DNA of 12,232 nt, from NCBI GenBank assembly GCA_015657535.1, contig JADHZB010000634.1:5874-18105 (forward strand), given 5' to 3'. Shown here in pieces: positions 1 to 8,660 of this stretch. How positions within the stretch are numbered: position 1 is the stretch's first letter; each line of letters opens with the position of its first letter. The position numbers and the translations under genes are program-made. The notes below the pieces were generated by a model, which did not search any database, had not been told where the DNA came from, and saw only the letters and a program-made list of their open reading frames with translations. The DNA comes from Nephromyces sp. MM_2019. Lineage: Eukaryota > Apicomplexa > Aconoidasida > Nephromycida.

Positions 1-1064
1 GTGGCGGGGGCATCAGGGCAAATATTTTCGATTTCAGTCATTTGTGGAAGTTTTGACATATCCTTATCTGGATATGCCTTTGCAACAAATGTCAATACCT
101 TAGCCATACGATAGCCAGATAGCACGAATCGCTTTTCTAACATAGTTTGTACTGCTTCTCGACTTGTTTGATCGAATTCAACAAAATCAGTTTCAGGGTT
201 ATAGTTATCAAAATCAAAATGGCTATATAATTCACCATGAAATTTGTGACTTTCGTGTGATATTTCATCAATTTTGAATGGATCTTGACTAAATTCTTCA
301 CCAAATGTCTCTTCATTAAATGGATATTTCTCCATATATGCCTTTGCATTTTCTTTTGCTTTTTCTGGATCAACATCAGGCATGAAAGTAATAATTGTAT
401 CAACTATGCTATCTGTTATTTGATGTAAGTTATTTCCATTTAAATCACCACCCATATTTATTGCATTACATCCTTCATCTCCTTGTGGTATGTATTGATT
501 TATACCATATCCACAGTGGCATGGATTATGTAGATCACCATAAACATGTAGGAAAATACGTAGTGCAAAATTCCAACTAAAATCATATCCTGGTTGTAAG
601 GGACAATCTGCATCAGTGCAGGTATTTTCATCCGCAAAATAAAAAAAATCCATGCATTCATTTAGTGCAAAATTGGCGCCTGTTGTTGTCCAGTTATATG
701 TATCTGGTAAACCTGCGGTTTCTTTATTTTCATATGATTCCGCAACACGTGGCATATCATTATAATGCCAGCCATTGAAGAAGCCCATATTATCTTGAAA
801 AGGTAGTGCCGTACATATAACTGCTGGTGGTGCTCCACAACGTACATGATCTGGCCAGGTTGATGCATTAGATATAGACCCAAATTGCGGATAATTATAC
901 TCCCAGCGATCTAGGTAGCTTTCGATTTTTGCAATGTCCTTTTCATCCATCTGTGATTTTGCTATTTCGCCAATTATCACATGTACTTCATCCCACCAGC
1001 CATGTGCTACCAAACACATTGAAAAAATGAGTGGAATTATGAAGATTCCTTGCGTTAGATACAT
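1..1064 (-). CDS. S1/P1-family zinc nuclease, partial (3' end beyond window)
   Basis: This is an open reading frame of 354 complete codons on the minus strand, starting at the ATG at 1064-1062 and still open at base 1. Residues 1-22 form a signal peptide ending in AHG. The expected mature protein starts WWDEVH, which puts Trp23 and His28 at the Trp1 and His6 positions of P1 nuclease. The remaining zinc ligands are Asp72 (STWPDH), His100 (NGWHY), His173, Asp177 and His183 (LHVYGDLHNPCH), and His214 and Asp218 (LHQITD), so all nine ligands are present. The family uses three zinc ions to cut single-stranded DNA or RNA and to remove 3'-phosphates from nucleotides. The last visible residues (CPDAPA) look like the start of the Pro/Thr stalk seen in the neighbouring paralogue at 2508-3803. 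The two proteins align along their length at roughly half identity by eye. The C-terminus is not visible, so a membrane anchor is likely but unproven. No intron or frameshift is seen. Confidence 0.93.
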   Translation of the reverse strand, partial: MYLTQGIFIIPLIFSMCLVAHGWWDEVHVIIGEIAKSQMDEKDIAKIESYLDRWEYNYPQFGSISNASTWPDHVRCGAPPAVICTALPFQDNMGFFNGWHYNDMPRVAESYENKETAGLPDTYNWTTTGANFALNECMDFFYFADENTCTDADCPLQPGYDFSWNFALRIFLHVYGDLHNPCHCGYGINQYIPQGDEGCNAINMGGDLNGNNLHQITDSIVDTIITFMPDVDPEKAKENAKAYMEKYPFNEETFGEEFSQDPFKIDEISHESHKFHGELYSHFDFDNYNPETDFVEFDQTSREAVQTMLEKRFVLSGYRMAKVLTFVAKAYPDKDMSKLPQMTEIENICPDAPA

Positions 1065-2507
1065 TTTGGCAAATTGGTGTCCTGTAAGAAAATGATAAAT
1101 AGTTTGAAAATATTTAAATGGGTAAGAATTATAAAGTCAGATTTATTGTTAGGCTTTTTAATGTGTTTACAATTTATTAAATTTTGTATGTAATCAAGAA
1201 TAAATTAAAGTCATAAGGAAAATAAAATATGTATGGAGTTCAAGAGTAGATGGGTGGAAATGGGGTATTATATTAGTTGGGTTTACGTAAAACTTTACCT
1301 TGTGTTGGAGTAGTTATTTAGTAAATGTTGTAATTAATATATAATATATATCGAATGTGAATAAAAAAGTAGAATAATGATAATTTTATAAAAAAATAAT
1401 GATAATTATCTTTAAAAAAGTTTATAACAAAATGGTGAAAAGGGGAGAAAACAAGTTGGTCGATTTTTCGCACCAGTAAAGGTTAGGCTTGTGTAAAATA
1501 AAAATGCAATAAAAGATTCATCAAGCTAATTTAATATGTGTTCTATACATGAAAATAAATGTATAATACATTCAAAGTTATATCTCTCAATTTTCCACAA
1601 AAAGATTTTCTAACACGTCTCTAAGAATTTTACTGTTGATATGTATTCTTTGTTTGATTATATTTAAATCCATGTTAAGTGCGACCCGTTAAAGTGTATT
1701 CTTGTCAAATAAAATTGAGTTCAAATATTTATTGTAATTTTTCTGTGTGTAAATTTGACTTTTTTAATTTAATTTCCAATAGGTCATTTATATTTCGCTA
1801 GTTGCATTGCTAGAGAGCTAAATATCTATTTACTACTTATTAAAGTAAATGTAGTCAACATGTTTGTTTTCTGGACGTATTTTATTACTTCATTTTTTAG
1901 TTAACTTTACTAGTACATGTTTTCCTCTATATTTGTTGCACTAAAAAAGCATAGCTATTTATTTGTCATTTAGTTTTTATATTTATCATGTACCGAAAAG
2001 TAAAGATTCCATTAGGAAATTTTTATTATAATTACCTTACATATAAAAATACCCTTAACAATTTTTTACATATAATCATACGCGCTTTATAAAAATGAAG
2101 ATACATATGTAATTATAATTAATTTCCAAAATCGTGAATTTATCTTAATACCTATAAAAATGTAAAACATTAAGTAACTGTTATATATAATTTACAATAC
2201 GACACAAGACATTGGGTAATTGTAAACTTGTATATAGATATATTATAAATTATAGAAATATGAACTGTTGATTCATAAATACTTTTTGTAAACAATGCTT
2301 TGATTAACAATATTTTGTTTAAATAAATCTCGATACTCAGTATTAAAACAATTTTAAAAATTAAATTAAACTAAAAAATATAATTATATATATATAACTT
2401 GTTCCAGAAAACTCACTAAAAAATGTCAAAAAATTCCACTCTCTCACTATATATGTACTCGAATTAAAAAATGTATGCAAATAAGTCCAAATAACTAGAA
2501 AATTATA
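1065..2507. other. AT-rich intergenic region between the two nuclease genes
   Basis: This stretch holds the 3' flank of the complete nuclease gene (right side) and the 5' flank of the partial one (left side), since both are read leftwards. It is very AT-rich with many short A and T runs. I see no open frame with protein-like composition on either strand, no tRNA-like arms and no clear repeat. Promoter and poly(A) signals cannot be picked out because TATA- and AATAAA-like words are common by composition. Confidence 0.7.
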
Positions 2508-3803
2508 TTACACCTTCATTGTGTTAGGTGTACGACCTTGAGTAAATATGATATATCCGGCCATAGCAGTTGTAACCATTGAAAATACAAGGGTAATAAT
2601 ACCTACAACATCAGCTCCACTGTCACTTGTTTCTTCTGGTTCTTCTGATTCTTCAGGTTCTTCTCCGGTAGTGGGAGGTGTGGTAGCGGGAGGTGTGGTA
2701 GCGGGAGGTGTGGTAGCGGGAGGTGTGGTAGCGGGAGGTGTGGTAGCGGGATCAGTCATTTGTGGAAATTTTGTCAGATCCATATCTGGATATGATTCTG
2801 CTGCATAAGTTAAAATCTTAGCCATACGATAGCCAGCAAGTACAAGTCGCTTTTCTAAAAGGGTTATCACTTCTTCATGGCTTGTTTCGTTAAATTGAAT
2901 GGTATCATTAGTGTTTGGATTGTAATTTGGGAAATCAAAATGGGTATAAATCTCATTATGATATTTGTGACTTTCATTTGAAATCTCAAAAATATTAAAT
3001 GGATCGCGATTAAATACTTCTTCACCAAAAGTCTCTTCATTATAAGGATATTTCTCTCTATATCTTTTAGCTTCAGCTACTACAAGCTCAGGATCAACTC
3101 CAGAAGGCATGTGTCCTAAAACTGTATCACCTACACTATCTGTGTACGAGTGTAAGCTATAACTTTGAGTGAAGTTACTTTTATCCATTCGTACTCGAGT
3201 ACAGCCATCATCACCTTCAGGCATGTGTTGATTTACACCATAACCACCATGGCATGGATTATGGAAATCACCATAAATATGCAAGAACATACGGAGTGCA
3301 AAGTTCCAGCTAAAATCGTATCCTGGCTGTACCTCACATGATTCGTCGTCACATGGATGTTGACTAGTGAAATTAAAGAAATCAATGCATTCCTTAAGTG
3401 CATAGTCAGCTCCAGTAGCTACCCACCTGTGATGTTCATAAGCGTCAGCCATGATTTTACCTTCAGGTGAAGTATATCCTTCAGCATAATGTGGTCTATT
3501 AGTATAGTGCCAGCCATTGAAGAAACTGTAGTCATCAATAAATGGTAATGCACCACATCTCTGTGTATTTGGAAAACCGCAACGTGTGTGATCAGTCCAT
3601 GTAGATGCATTTGTAAGTGAACCAAACATTGGATAGTTATATTCCCAGCGAGCTAAAAATGATTCTAATTTTTCAACGTGTTTTGGATCCATATCGAATT
3701 TTGCTATTTCGACAATAGTGATATGTACTTGATCCCACCAACCATGTGCTACCAAGCACATAGATAATAATAGAGAAATAGTTATGCTTACTTTAGTTAA
3801 CAT
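2508..3803 (-). CDS. S1/P1-family zinc nuclease, membrane-anchored, complete
   Basis: This is an intronless gene of 431 codons ending in TAA. A signal peptide (residues 1-21, ending VAHG) precedes the mature start WWDQVH. Zinc ligands line up with P1 nuclease: Trp22, His27, Asp71 (STWTDH), His99 (NGWHY), His175, Asp179 and His185 (LHIYGDFHNPCH), His218 and Asp222 (LHSYTD). Full activity is therefore expected: cleavage of single-stranded DNA/RNA and 3'-nucleotidase action in a secretory, lysosome-like or surface compartment. There are several N-glycosylation sequons (Asn65, 144, 210, 276, 299, 305). After the catalytic domain (to about 350) come a Thr/Pro stalk (about 352-379) made of five identical PATTP units, a Glu-rich stretch (381-392), a hydrophobic segment (about 398-420) and an 11-residue tail, TQGRTPNTMKV. 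This predicts a type I membrane protein, as known for trypanosomatid 3'-nucleotidase/nucleases. A GPI signal is less likely because of the polar tail. It lies head-to-tail with the paralogue at 1-1064. Confidence 0.95.
   Translation of the reverse strand: MLTKVSITISLLLSMCLVAHGWWDQVHITIVEIAKFDMDPKHVEKLESFLARWEYNYPMFGSLTNASTWTDHTRCGFPNTQRCGALPFIDDYSFFNGWHYTNRPHYAEGYTSPEGKIMADAYEHHRWVATGADYALKECIDFFNFTSQHPCDDESCEVQPGYDFSWNFALRMFLHIYGDFHNPCHGGYGVNQHMPEGDDGCTRVRMDKSNFTQSYSLHSYTDSVGDTVLGHMPSGVDPELVVAEAKRYREKYPYNEETFGEEVFNRDPFNIFEISNESHKYHNEIYTHFDFPNYNPNTNDTIQFNETSHEEVITLLEKRLVLAGYRMAKILTYAAESYPDMDLTKFPQMTDPATTPPATTPPATTPPATTPPATTPPTTGEEPEESEEPEETSDSGADVVGIITLVFSMVTTAMAGYIIFTQGRTPNTMKV
2676..2750 (-). 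repeat. Five exact 15-bp tandem repeats coding the Thr/Pro stalk
   Basis: The plus-strand unit AGGTGTGGTAGCGGG occurs five times without a mismatch, at 2676, 2691, 2706, 2721 and 2736. Read on the minus strand it codes a Pro-Ala-Thr-Thr-Pro pentapeptide. The unit is a multiple of three, so copy-number changes keep the frame. Identity at every base, including synonymous positions, points to recent expansion or ongoing homogenisation. The array is also much more GC-rich than its surroundings. It links the catalytic domain to the membrane segment, so copy number would set stalk length. Confidence 0.97.
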
Positions 3804-5219
3804 TATGGAAGGTTGTCGTTATCCAAAAATAAATTCTTGAAAATTCTAATAAATAATATATATAGAAAAAAATATATATTTCTGTTTAGATGAATTTTAA
3901 AAACATATTCAAAATCAATAGTGTAAATCTAAAATTTAAAATTGTTTATAAATTGATTATAAAATAGTTCTAATTTATACTGTACAATTGTAAAATATAT
4001 AATTTTAGTTAGAATCGTGTGATAATCTAATTCCTCCCTCATCATTATTATAAAATAGTATATGAAAACTTACCTATTTCCTAGATGCTATTTAGATTCA
4101 AGTTAAACATAAAACTGTTTTTTAAGATAAACATACAATAATATATTATGTACTTAATTAAAGAAATATTTTAACAATGATTTTTGTAATTTTTTCTTTT
4201 GACGAAAATATAAAAGGAGAAATAATTTGATCAAACTTTCACTTCAAGAGTGGTTCAAATGGTTTTATATATAAAGTAGTAATGCAGAAATATAGTTCAA
4301 ATAATTAAGTAAACAGTTCTTTTTAAGTCTCATTTTATCACTTTCTTTTAGCTCTATGTGTACTTGTCTGATTTTTTCTAGTGTTGCTAGTATAACCCTC
4401 ATTAAGTGCTTTTGTGAATTAAATTTATTGTTTTCCTAGACCGTAGGTGTGCGTGAATAAAAATAATTATGTATAAGTGTTTAAGTGCGTGTGATTAAAT
4501 GTCTTAGCAGGTTTGCTTACGTATTCTTGGCTGGCTGTGTGAGTGATTAAGACTAGTCATGCTTTATGATTGCTTTGCTTCACGTGACTAGATTGTAAAT
4601 CAAATCAGTACAAAAAGCAGTTCAAGCAAATTCTATGTTATTCTCGTGACTTTATTCTTATAGCTTAAATTATGATTTACCTGCGTTATGTTGGTTGTGA
4701 TAAAGACATTGTGATTGAGTAATCTAAATATACAATGAAAAATTGATTTAAATCAATCTATCTTTTATAAATGATTTTCAACTCTGCAAAACTCAATTTA
4801 CACATCTTATCAATAATTGTGGGCATAAGTCCGTGTGCTTGGCTTTATAAAGCTGTCTATGTGAGCTTTTGTATATGTATGATATAAAGATTTATTGAAT
4901 TAAAATTCTGATAAAAATATAATATCCTACTAAGATATATAAAATCATATAATTTGATATTCTTGGAGATGTATAGCTTTTGCTTTTATACACATCATTA
5001 TCCATGTCTAGCATAGGATAATATATATGATCGTTACAATAATGAATTTATTTTACAATACATAGACTTATAGTTAATACGTAAATATATCTAAAATACA
5101 ATATATAATATAGATTAAATAAATGAGCAAATATCTACATTTAAATATTTTTCGACACATGAAGAATAACTATAGGATAAAGGCAGTACATATACTATTT
5201 ATCACATACTATATATATA

Positions 5220-5392
5220 TATATATGATATAGATTGCCCCAAATATAGAACATCATACATATATATATATGTAACATAGATTATCAAACTTATATCACA
5301 TACAGGATTATATATAATTCAGACAATCAAGCTTATGTTAACTTATATGTATATAATATAGATTGCCAAACTTAAAATACATAAACACATAA
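5220..5392. repeat. Degenerate tandem repeat, about 40-50 bp units
   Basis: About four diverged units follow each other. Each carries a word like TAGATTGCC, TAGATTATC or AGACAATCAAG, followed by A-rich sequence with ACTTA and ACATA words and then a TA run. The clearest cores are near 5231, 5279, 5323 and 5359. Units differ in length and sequence, so this looks like an old, decaying minisatellite in non-coding DNA downstream of eIF5. Confidence 0.5.
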
Positions 5393-5441
5393 ATTGAGGG
5401 ACCATGTTTTGACCTAAATCTTAGCCAAATATGTTCAAATG

Positions 5442-5461
5442 TATATATATATATATATATA
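5442..5461. repeat. TA microsatellite (20 bp)
   Basis: An uninterrupted alternating TA run in the 3' flank of eIF5. A similar 20-bp run lies at 5696-5715 and a 16-bp run at 5211-5226. Confidence 0.85.
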
Positions 5462-5695
5462 ATTTTTGATATTCTTTTTTAAGTAATGAAAAATATAATC
5501 AAAAAAGTGTATATTTTTAAGATAAACTAACCCTTTATAGGAGTAAATAAGTGGTCAGAATGAAGTTTCAAATTTTTTATCTTTTTTTTAATAATTGTTA
5601 AGAAATGTGTAAAAATAAGAGCATCGAAATGATTTTTTGAAAAAAGCGTGTAATTTAAGACTAATTATATATTCTCAATATACACGTTATGTGGC

Positions 5696-5715
5696 ATATA
5701 TATATATATATATAT
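5696..5715. repeat. TA microsatellite (20 bp)
   Basis: An uninterrupted alternating TA run about 250 bases downstream of the eIF5 stop codon. Confidence 0.85.
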
Positions 5716-5961
5716 GTTAAAAACAAAATTTGAAAACAAGCGTGTTGTTATCCAAGACATCATGTCTATATAAAATAGTAAAGTTAAAACTTTGTGTGTG
5801 TATACATTATCAATGATTATAAAATTTTTCTCCTTTCAATTTTTTATCAAAAAAAAATTATTAATGACATTGCCAAAATGAACAAAACCCTCATCCTTGT
5901 GAAAACTACTAATGTGGGTAAATAAATATAAAAACTTATACACACATTATACATAAAACAT

Positions 5962-7716
5962 TTACATATCTTCACTTGAACTCAATGAACCATCCTCAGC
6001 ATCATGAAATTCCGTACGTTCACCTGATTCGGAATATTTACTAACAAGTGAAGAAAATGAATCAGAATGTGTAATTTTGCATAAAGTAGCACCATTTGTT
6101 AATGTGTGATTATTATTGGTATTAGGTGATGTGGCGTGTTTGACATCACACTTATTAGTATGTTTGTGTGTTTGATTATTTGATGTAGCACCATTCTTAA
6201 CATCATGATTATGTGTGCTTTCTATTTCTGTATTAACATTCGTATCTGTGTGTGTCGTTTGATGATCTCTACATTGCTCAAAATTATTATGTGTGTCATC
6301 ATGACTACCATTAAGATCCCCATTCACCTCATTCTCCATTATTTCTTCGTCTTCATCTAACCAAGTTAATAAGGGCTGTATAATAGTACGACATTCTGTG
6401 TGTATAGCATCATCTTTTTCAGGTAAATAGAAATCAATGATATCATCTGCATCAAGTATAAATTCATCATAGAGTGCCTTTAATATGTAGGGATAATCAG
6501 AGAGTGTGTGTGATGAATATTTATGACAAAAATATTGTACAGCATCCAATATATCATCTGGTTTTATTGATCTATCCTTTGCTTTCTTGATTATAGGTGC
6601 TTGAGCAGAGAGTAATTCTCTTGAGATATGTTTATCAAAAACAACTCTAAATACAATAAATATTTTACATTTCGAGTCAAAATTTCTAGAAACTTGTAAC
6701 ATTCTTAATTCATGGAAAAATTGATCTAAATCAGTTATATTGGTTTGTCCAATAGATGATTTTAAACGCTCTATAGATTCTTCTATATCTGGGCTTTCAT
6801 AGTCTAATTCATCATTCAAAAGTGACTTAGTAGAATTCTTTTTTGATTGTGATTTCTTCGATTTTGCAACTTCTTGACCATCTGATTTATTTTCTCCATT
6901 CACATCATCTGCATCTGTTGAACTTTTTCTTAACTTCTTTTCACTACTCCTTTTTGGTTTTATTTTCTTTGAGTCACCATCTGACTTCTGTTTAGTTAAT
7001 GGTGGGCTTGTAGAATTGCTTGGTGTAGTTGAATTGGATGTTGTTGGTGCAGCGGTTGACTTGTGTGTAGATTTTTTATCACTCTTCTTCTTACCCATTG
7101 TTGATGTATCTTGATTAGGTGGATTACGTATCATATATGTAGAAGCTTTATGTGTACTATCAAGTTGACTTTGAAAACCACACGCATTACATTTACCAAA
7201 AATTTGTTCTCTCTTTACTAACATATCCATCTCAGGTAATTGACAATTTTGACATAGTACATACATCTCAATAAACCTATAATTGAGAGATCATTCATAT
7301 TTTTGTTGTATGAATTGTATATGTTTGTATGTGTTGTAATGTGTAGTAAAGTTAGTACATATATGTATATGTATGTTATTTTAAATATGTTATGATAAAT
7401 AAATTTATTATAAATTATTTACTTGTCTAATATTTTGATTAAGTCTGGTTCTTTATGAGCGCCATTGATATGTGCATATTTTTCAGTATCAAAATATTGA
7501 ACCATTGCACCCAATTCACAGCCAAAGAATTTTGTAACATCTGTAAAATGTATGTATATGATAAATGTGTGTGTGAATGTATGTGATTTGTGTGTAAGCG
7601 AGAATTGAAAATATATAAGTGTAAAACAATCATTTGAAGTAATGAGATATATAACGTAATCAATCTATGTGTTCTTATAATGCATTAACTAGATACAAAT
7701 ATATACACAGCATTAA

Positions 7717-7753
<37 letters not shown>

Positions 7754-8660
7754 CTTACACATTGGGGGTCGCTTAAGTGATCTTGATAATTCTGCTATAT
7801 TTGGTATGTTAGTTTTAATTCCGTTTCCTCTCCCTTCGATTTTTGATATCAATTTGGGCATTTTATAACGATAGTTAGGATCCTCACGGGATCCTGTAAT
7901 GTGTGTATAAATGATAAATAAATTTGTGATAAAAAATATTTGTGAAACTAAGCAAAATTTTTATTTTTGAAAAGATATTGATAAAAATTGATTACAAGTG
8001 TGCTCACAGAATGTGTGTAAATTTTTTATTTATTGAAGATTATAGACTTGAAATATTTTAATCCATTTGAAACTTGATATATATGACAATATACATATAA
8101 ATCTTACACGCATATAAGTATGTGTTTAATGTTTAATAGAAGTATATCCATTTAAAATACATATATCATCCTGTCATTCATACTAGTCCCCTTAACTATA
8201 TATTTGCAATAGATATACATATATTTGAACAGTTTAATTTGCAAAAAAATATATATAACAAAATATATCTATATCTGAGTAAAATATCCACATCATATAT
8301 ACACAAACAAGTTTAAATTTCATCTCCCTCTGAAGCACGTATAATTGCATTCACAATATGCACACAAATATAACATCAATAAGTTACAAATAAACGATTG
8401 CAAAATCTTAATACTATACACGTAAAAATATAATATCCTTGTTCTTCAAACAAATATTACAACAACCTCCTGAAGACAATCAGTTGAAACTGTCGAATCT
8501 TACATGAAAATTCAACTTTCACAATCTAAACAAAATAAAACATCACATCGACACAATACAAACAATTAATAACTATAGTAGCATCCTCCTACACAATATG
8601 AAAGTTTAAAATCACCCTCCCCTTTTATCAACACATACTGGGTATGTTGACAAGAGTCAT
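5962..8660 (-). CDS. EIF5: Translation initiation factor eIF5, four coding exons
   Basis: eIF5 is the GTPase-activating protein for eIF2 in the 43S/48S initiation complex. The rebuilt CDS is complement(join(5962..7276, 7423..7540, 7759..7893, 8639..8660)): 1590 nt and 529 residues, with a TAA stop. Every junction is GT-AG and keeps the frame. Exon 1 gives MTLVNIP, and Arg8 is split. An in-frame TAA at 8691-8693 with no ATG between it and the start supports this start codon. The N-terminal GAP domain (about 1-150) keeps the arginine finger (Arg16) and the lysines equivalent to yeast Lys33 and Lys55 (Lys34, Lys56). A four-cysteine zinc finger follows (Cys100, 103, 121, 124). Residues about 150-255 are a Lys/Ser-rich, disordered-looking linker. 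A W2-type C-terminal domain (about 260-410) has two acidic-aromatic boxes (about 360-375 and 394-408). A 115-residue Asn/His/Thr-rich tail follows and is longer than in familiar eIF5 proteins. The exon-4 frame alone would miss 95 N-terminal residues. Confidence 0.95.
7277..7422 (-). other. eIF5 intron 3 (146 bp, phase 2)
   Basis: The donor is ACAA|GTAAAT at 7423/7422 and the acceptor is TTATAG|GTTT at 7277/7276. Joining the exons makes the split codon AA+G (Lys92) and the continuous peptide ILDKFIEMYVLC, which matches the conserved eIF5 segment leading into the zinc finger. Confidence 0.93.
7541..7758 (-). other. eIF5 intron 2 (218 bp, phase 1)
   Basis: The donor is AATGT|GTAAGT at 7759/7758 and the acceptor is TTTTACAG|ATGTT at 7541/7540. 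The join makes Tyr53 from T+AT and gives RPPMYVTKFFGCELG, the conserved eIF5 block. The first 40 or so bases of the intron are a TA microsatellite immediately after the donor site. Confidence 0.94.
7717..7753. repeat. TA microsatellite inside eIF5 intron 2
   Basis: A 22-bp AT run (7717-7738), one GT interruption, then a 12-bp AT run. It begins next to the intron 2 splice donor on the minus strand, so length changes would alter sequence within a few bases of the splice site. Confidence 0.9.
7894..8638 (-). other. eIF5 intron 1 (745 bp, phase 1)
   Basis: The acceptor is ACATTACAG|GATCC at 7894/7893. The best donor is ATACCCA|GTATGT at 8639/8638. The join makes AGA (Arg8) and the N-terminus MTLVNIPRSREDPNYRYKMP, which fits the conserved family pattern M-x(2-3)-N-[IV]-x-R ahead of the Tyr-Arg-Tyr-Lys-Met-Pro block. 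The intron is AT-rich with no coding content seen. The acceptor is firm. The donor was chosen by scanning for a phase-1 GT that restores that motif. Confidence 0.85.

Larger units (their letters stand above)
3804..5961. other. AT-rich intergenic region between nuclease and eIF5 genes
   Basis: This region contains the 5' flank of the complete nuclease gene and the 3' flank of eIF5. No coding frame, tRNA or other RNA gene is recognisable on either strand. It holds TA microsatellites (around 5211-5226, 5442-5461 and 5696-5715) and a degenerate repeat at about 5220-5390. A more mixed patch at about 4430-4610 has three GTGTG/GTGAT-like words and a short imperfect hairpin (arms 4553-4561 and 4583-4591, 21-base loop). 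The function of that patch is unknown. Confidence 0.65.

Noticed and set aside
137..883. Short open frames on both strands (137-403, 395-580, 662-883)
   Set aside because: They lie inside the partial nuclease in other frames and have no protein-like features of their own. The nuclease frame is open throughout and keeps every catalytic residue.
2548..2808. Plus-strand frame opposite the nuclease C-terminus, with a Gly/Val repeat
   Set aside because: Its repeat is the antisense reading of the Thr/Pro stalk repeat. It has no independent support.
3419..3625. Minus-strand frame of 68 codons
   Set aside because: It is an out-of-frame shadow of the complete nuclease.
4240..4262. GGTTCAAATGG word resembling a tRNA B box
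   Set aside because: No matching T-stem or cloverleaf arms are present.
7439..7663. Minus-strand frame of 74 codons as a separate small gene
   Set aside because: It overlaps eIF5 exon 3 in the wrong frame and reads through the intron 2 acceptor. The spliced eIF5 model explains the conserved sequence here.
8101..8120. Alternative eIF5 first exon with a GTGTAAG donor near 8108
   Set aside because: It would code only the start Met plus part of an Arg codon and lose the conserved Asn-Ile-x-Arg N-terminus that the exon at 8639-8660 supplies.
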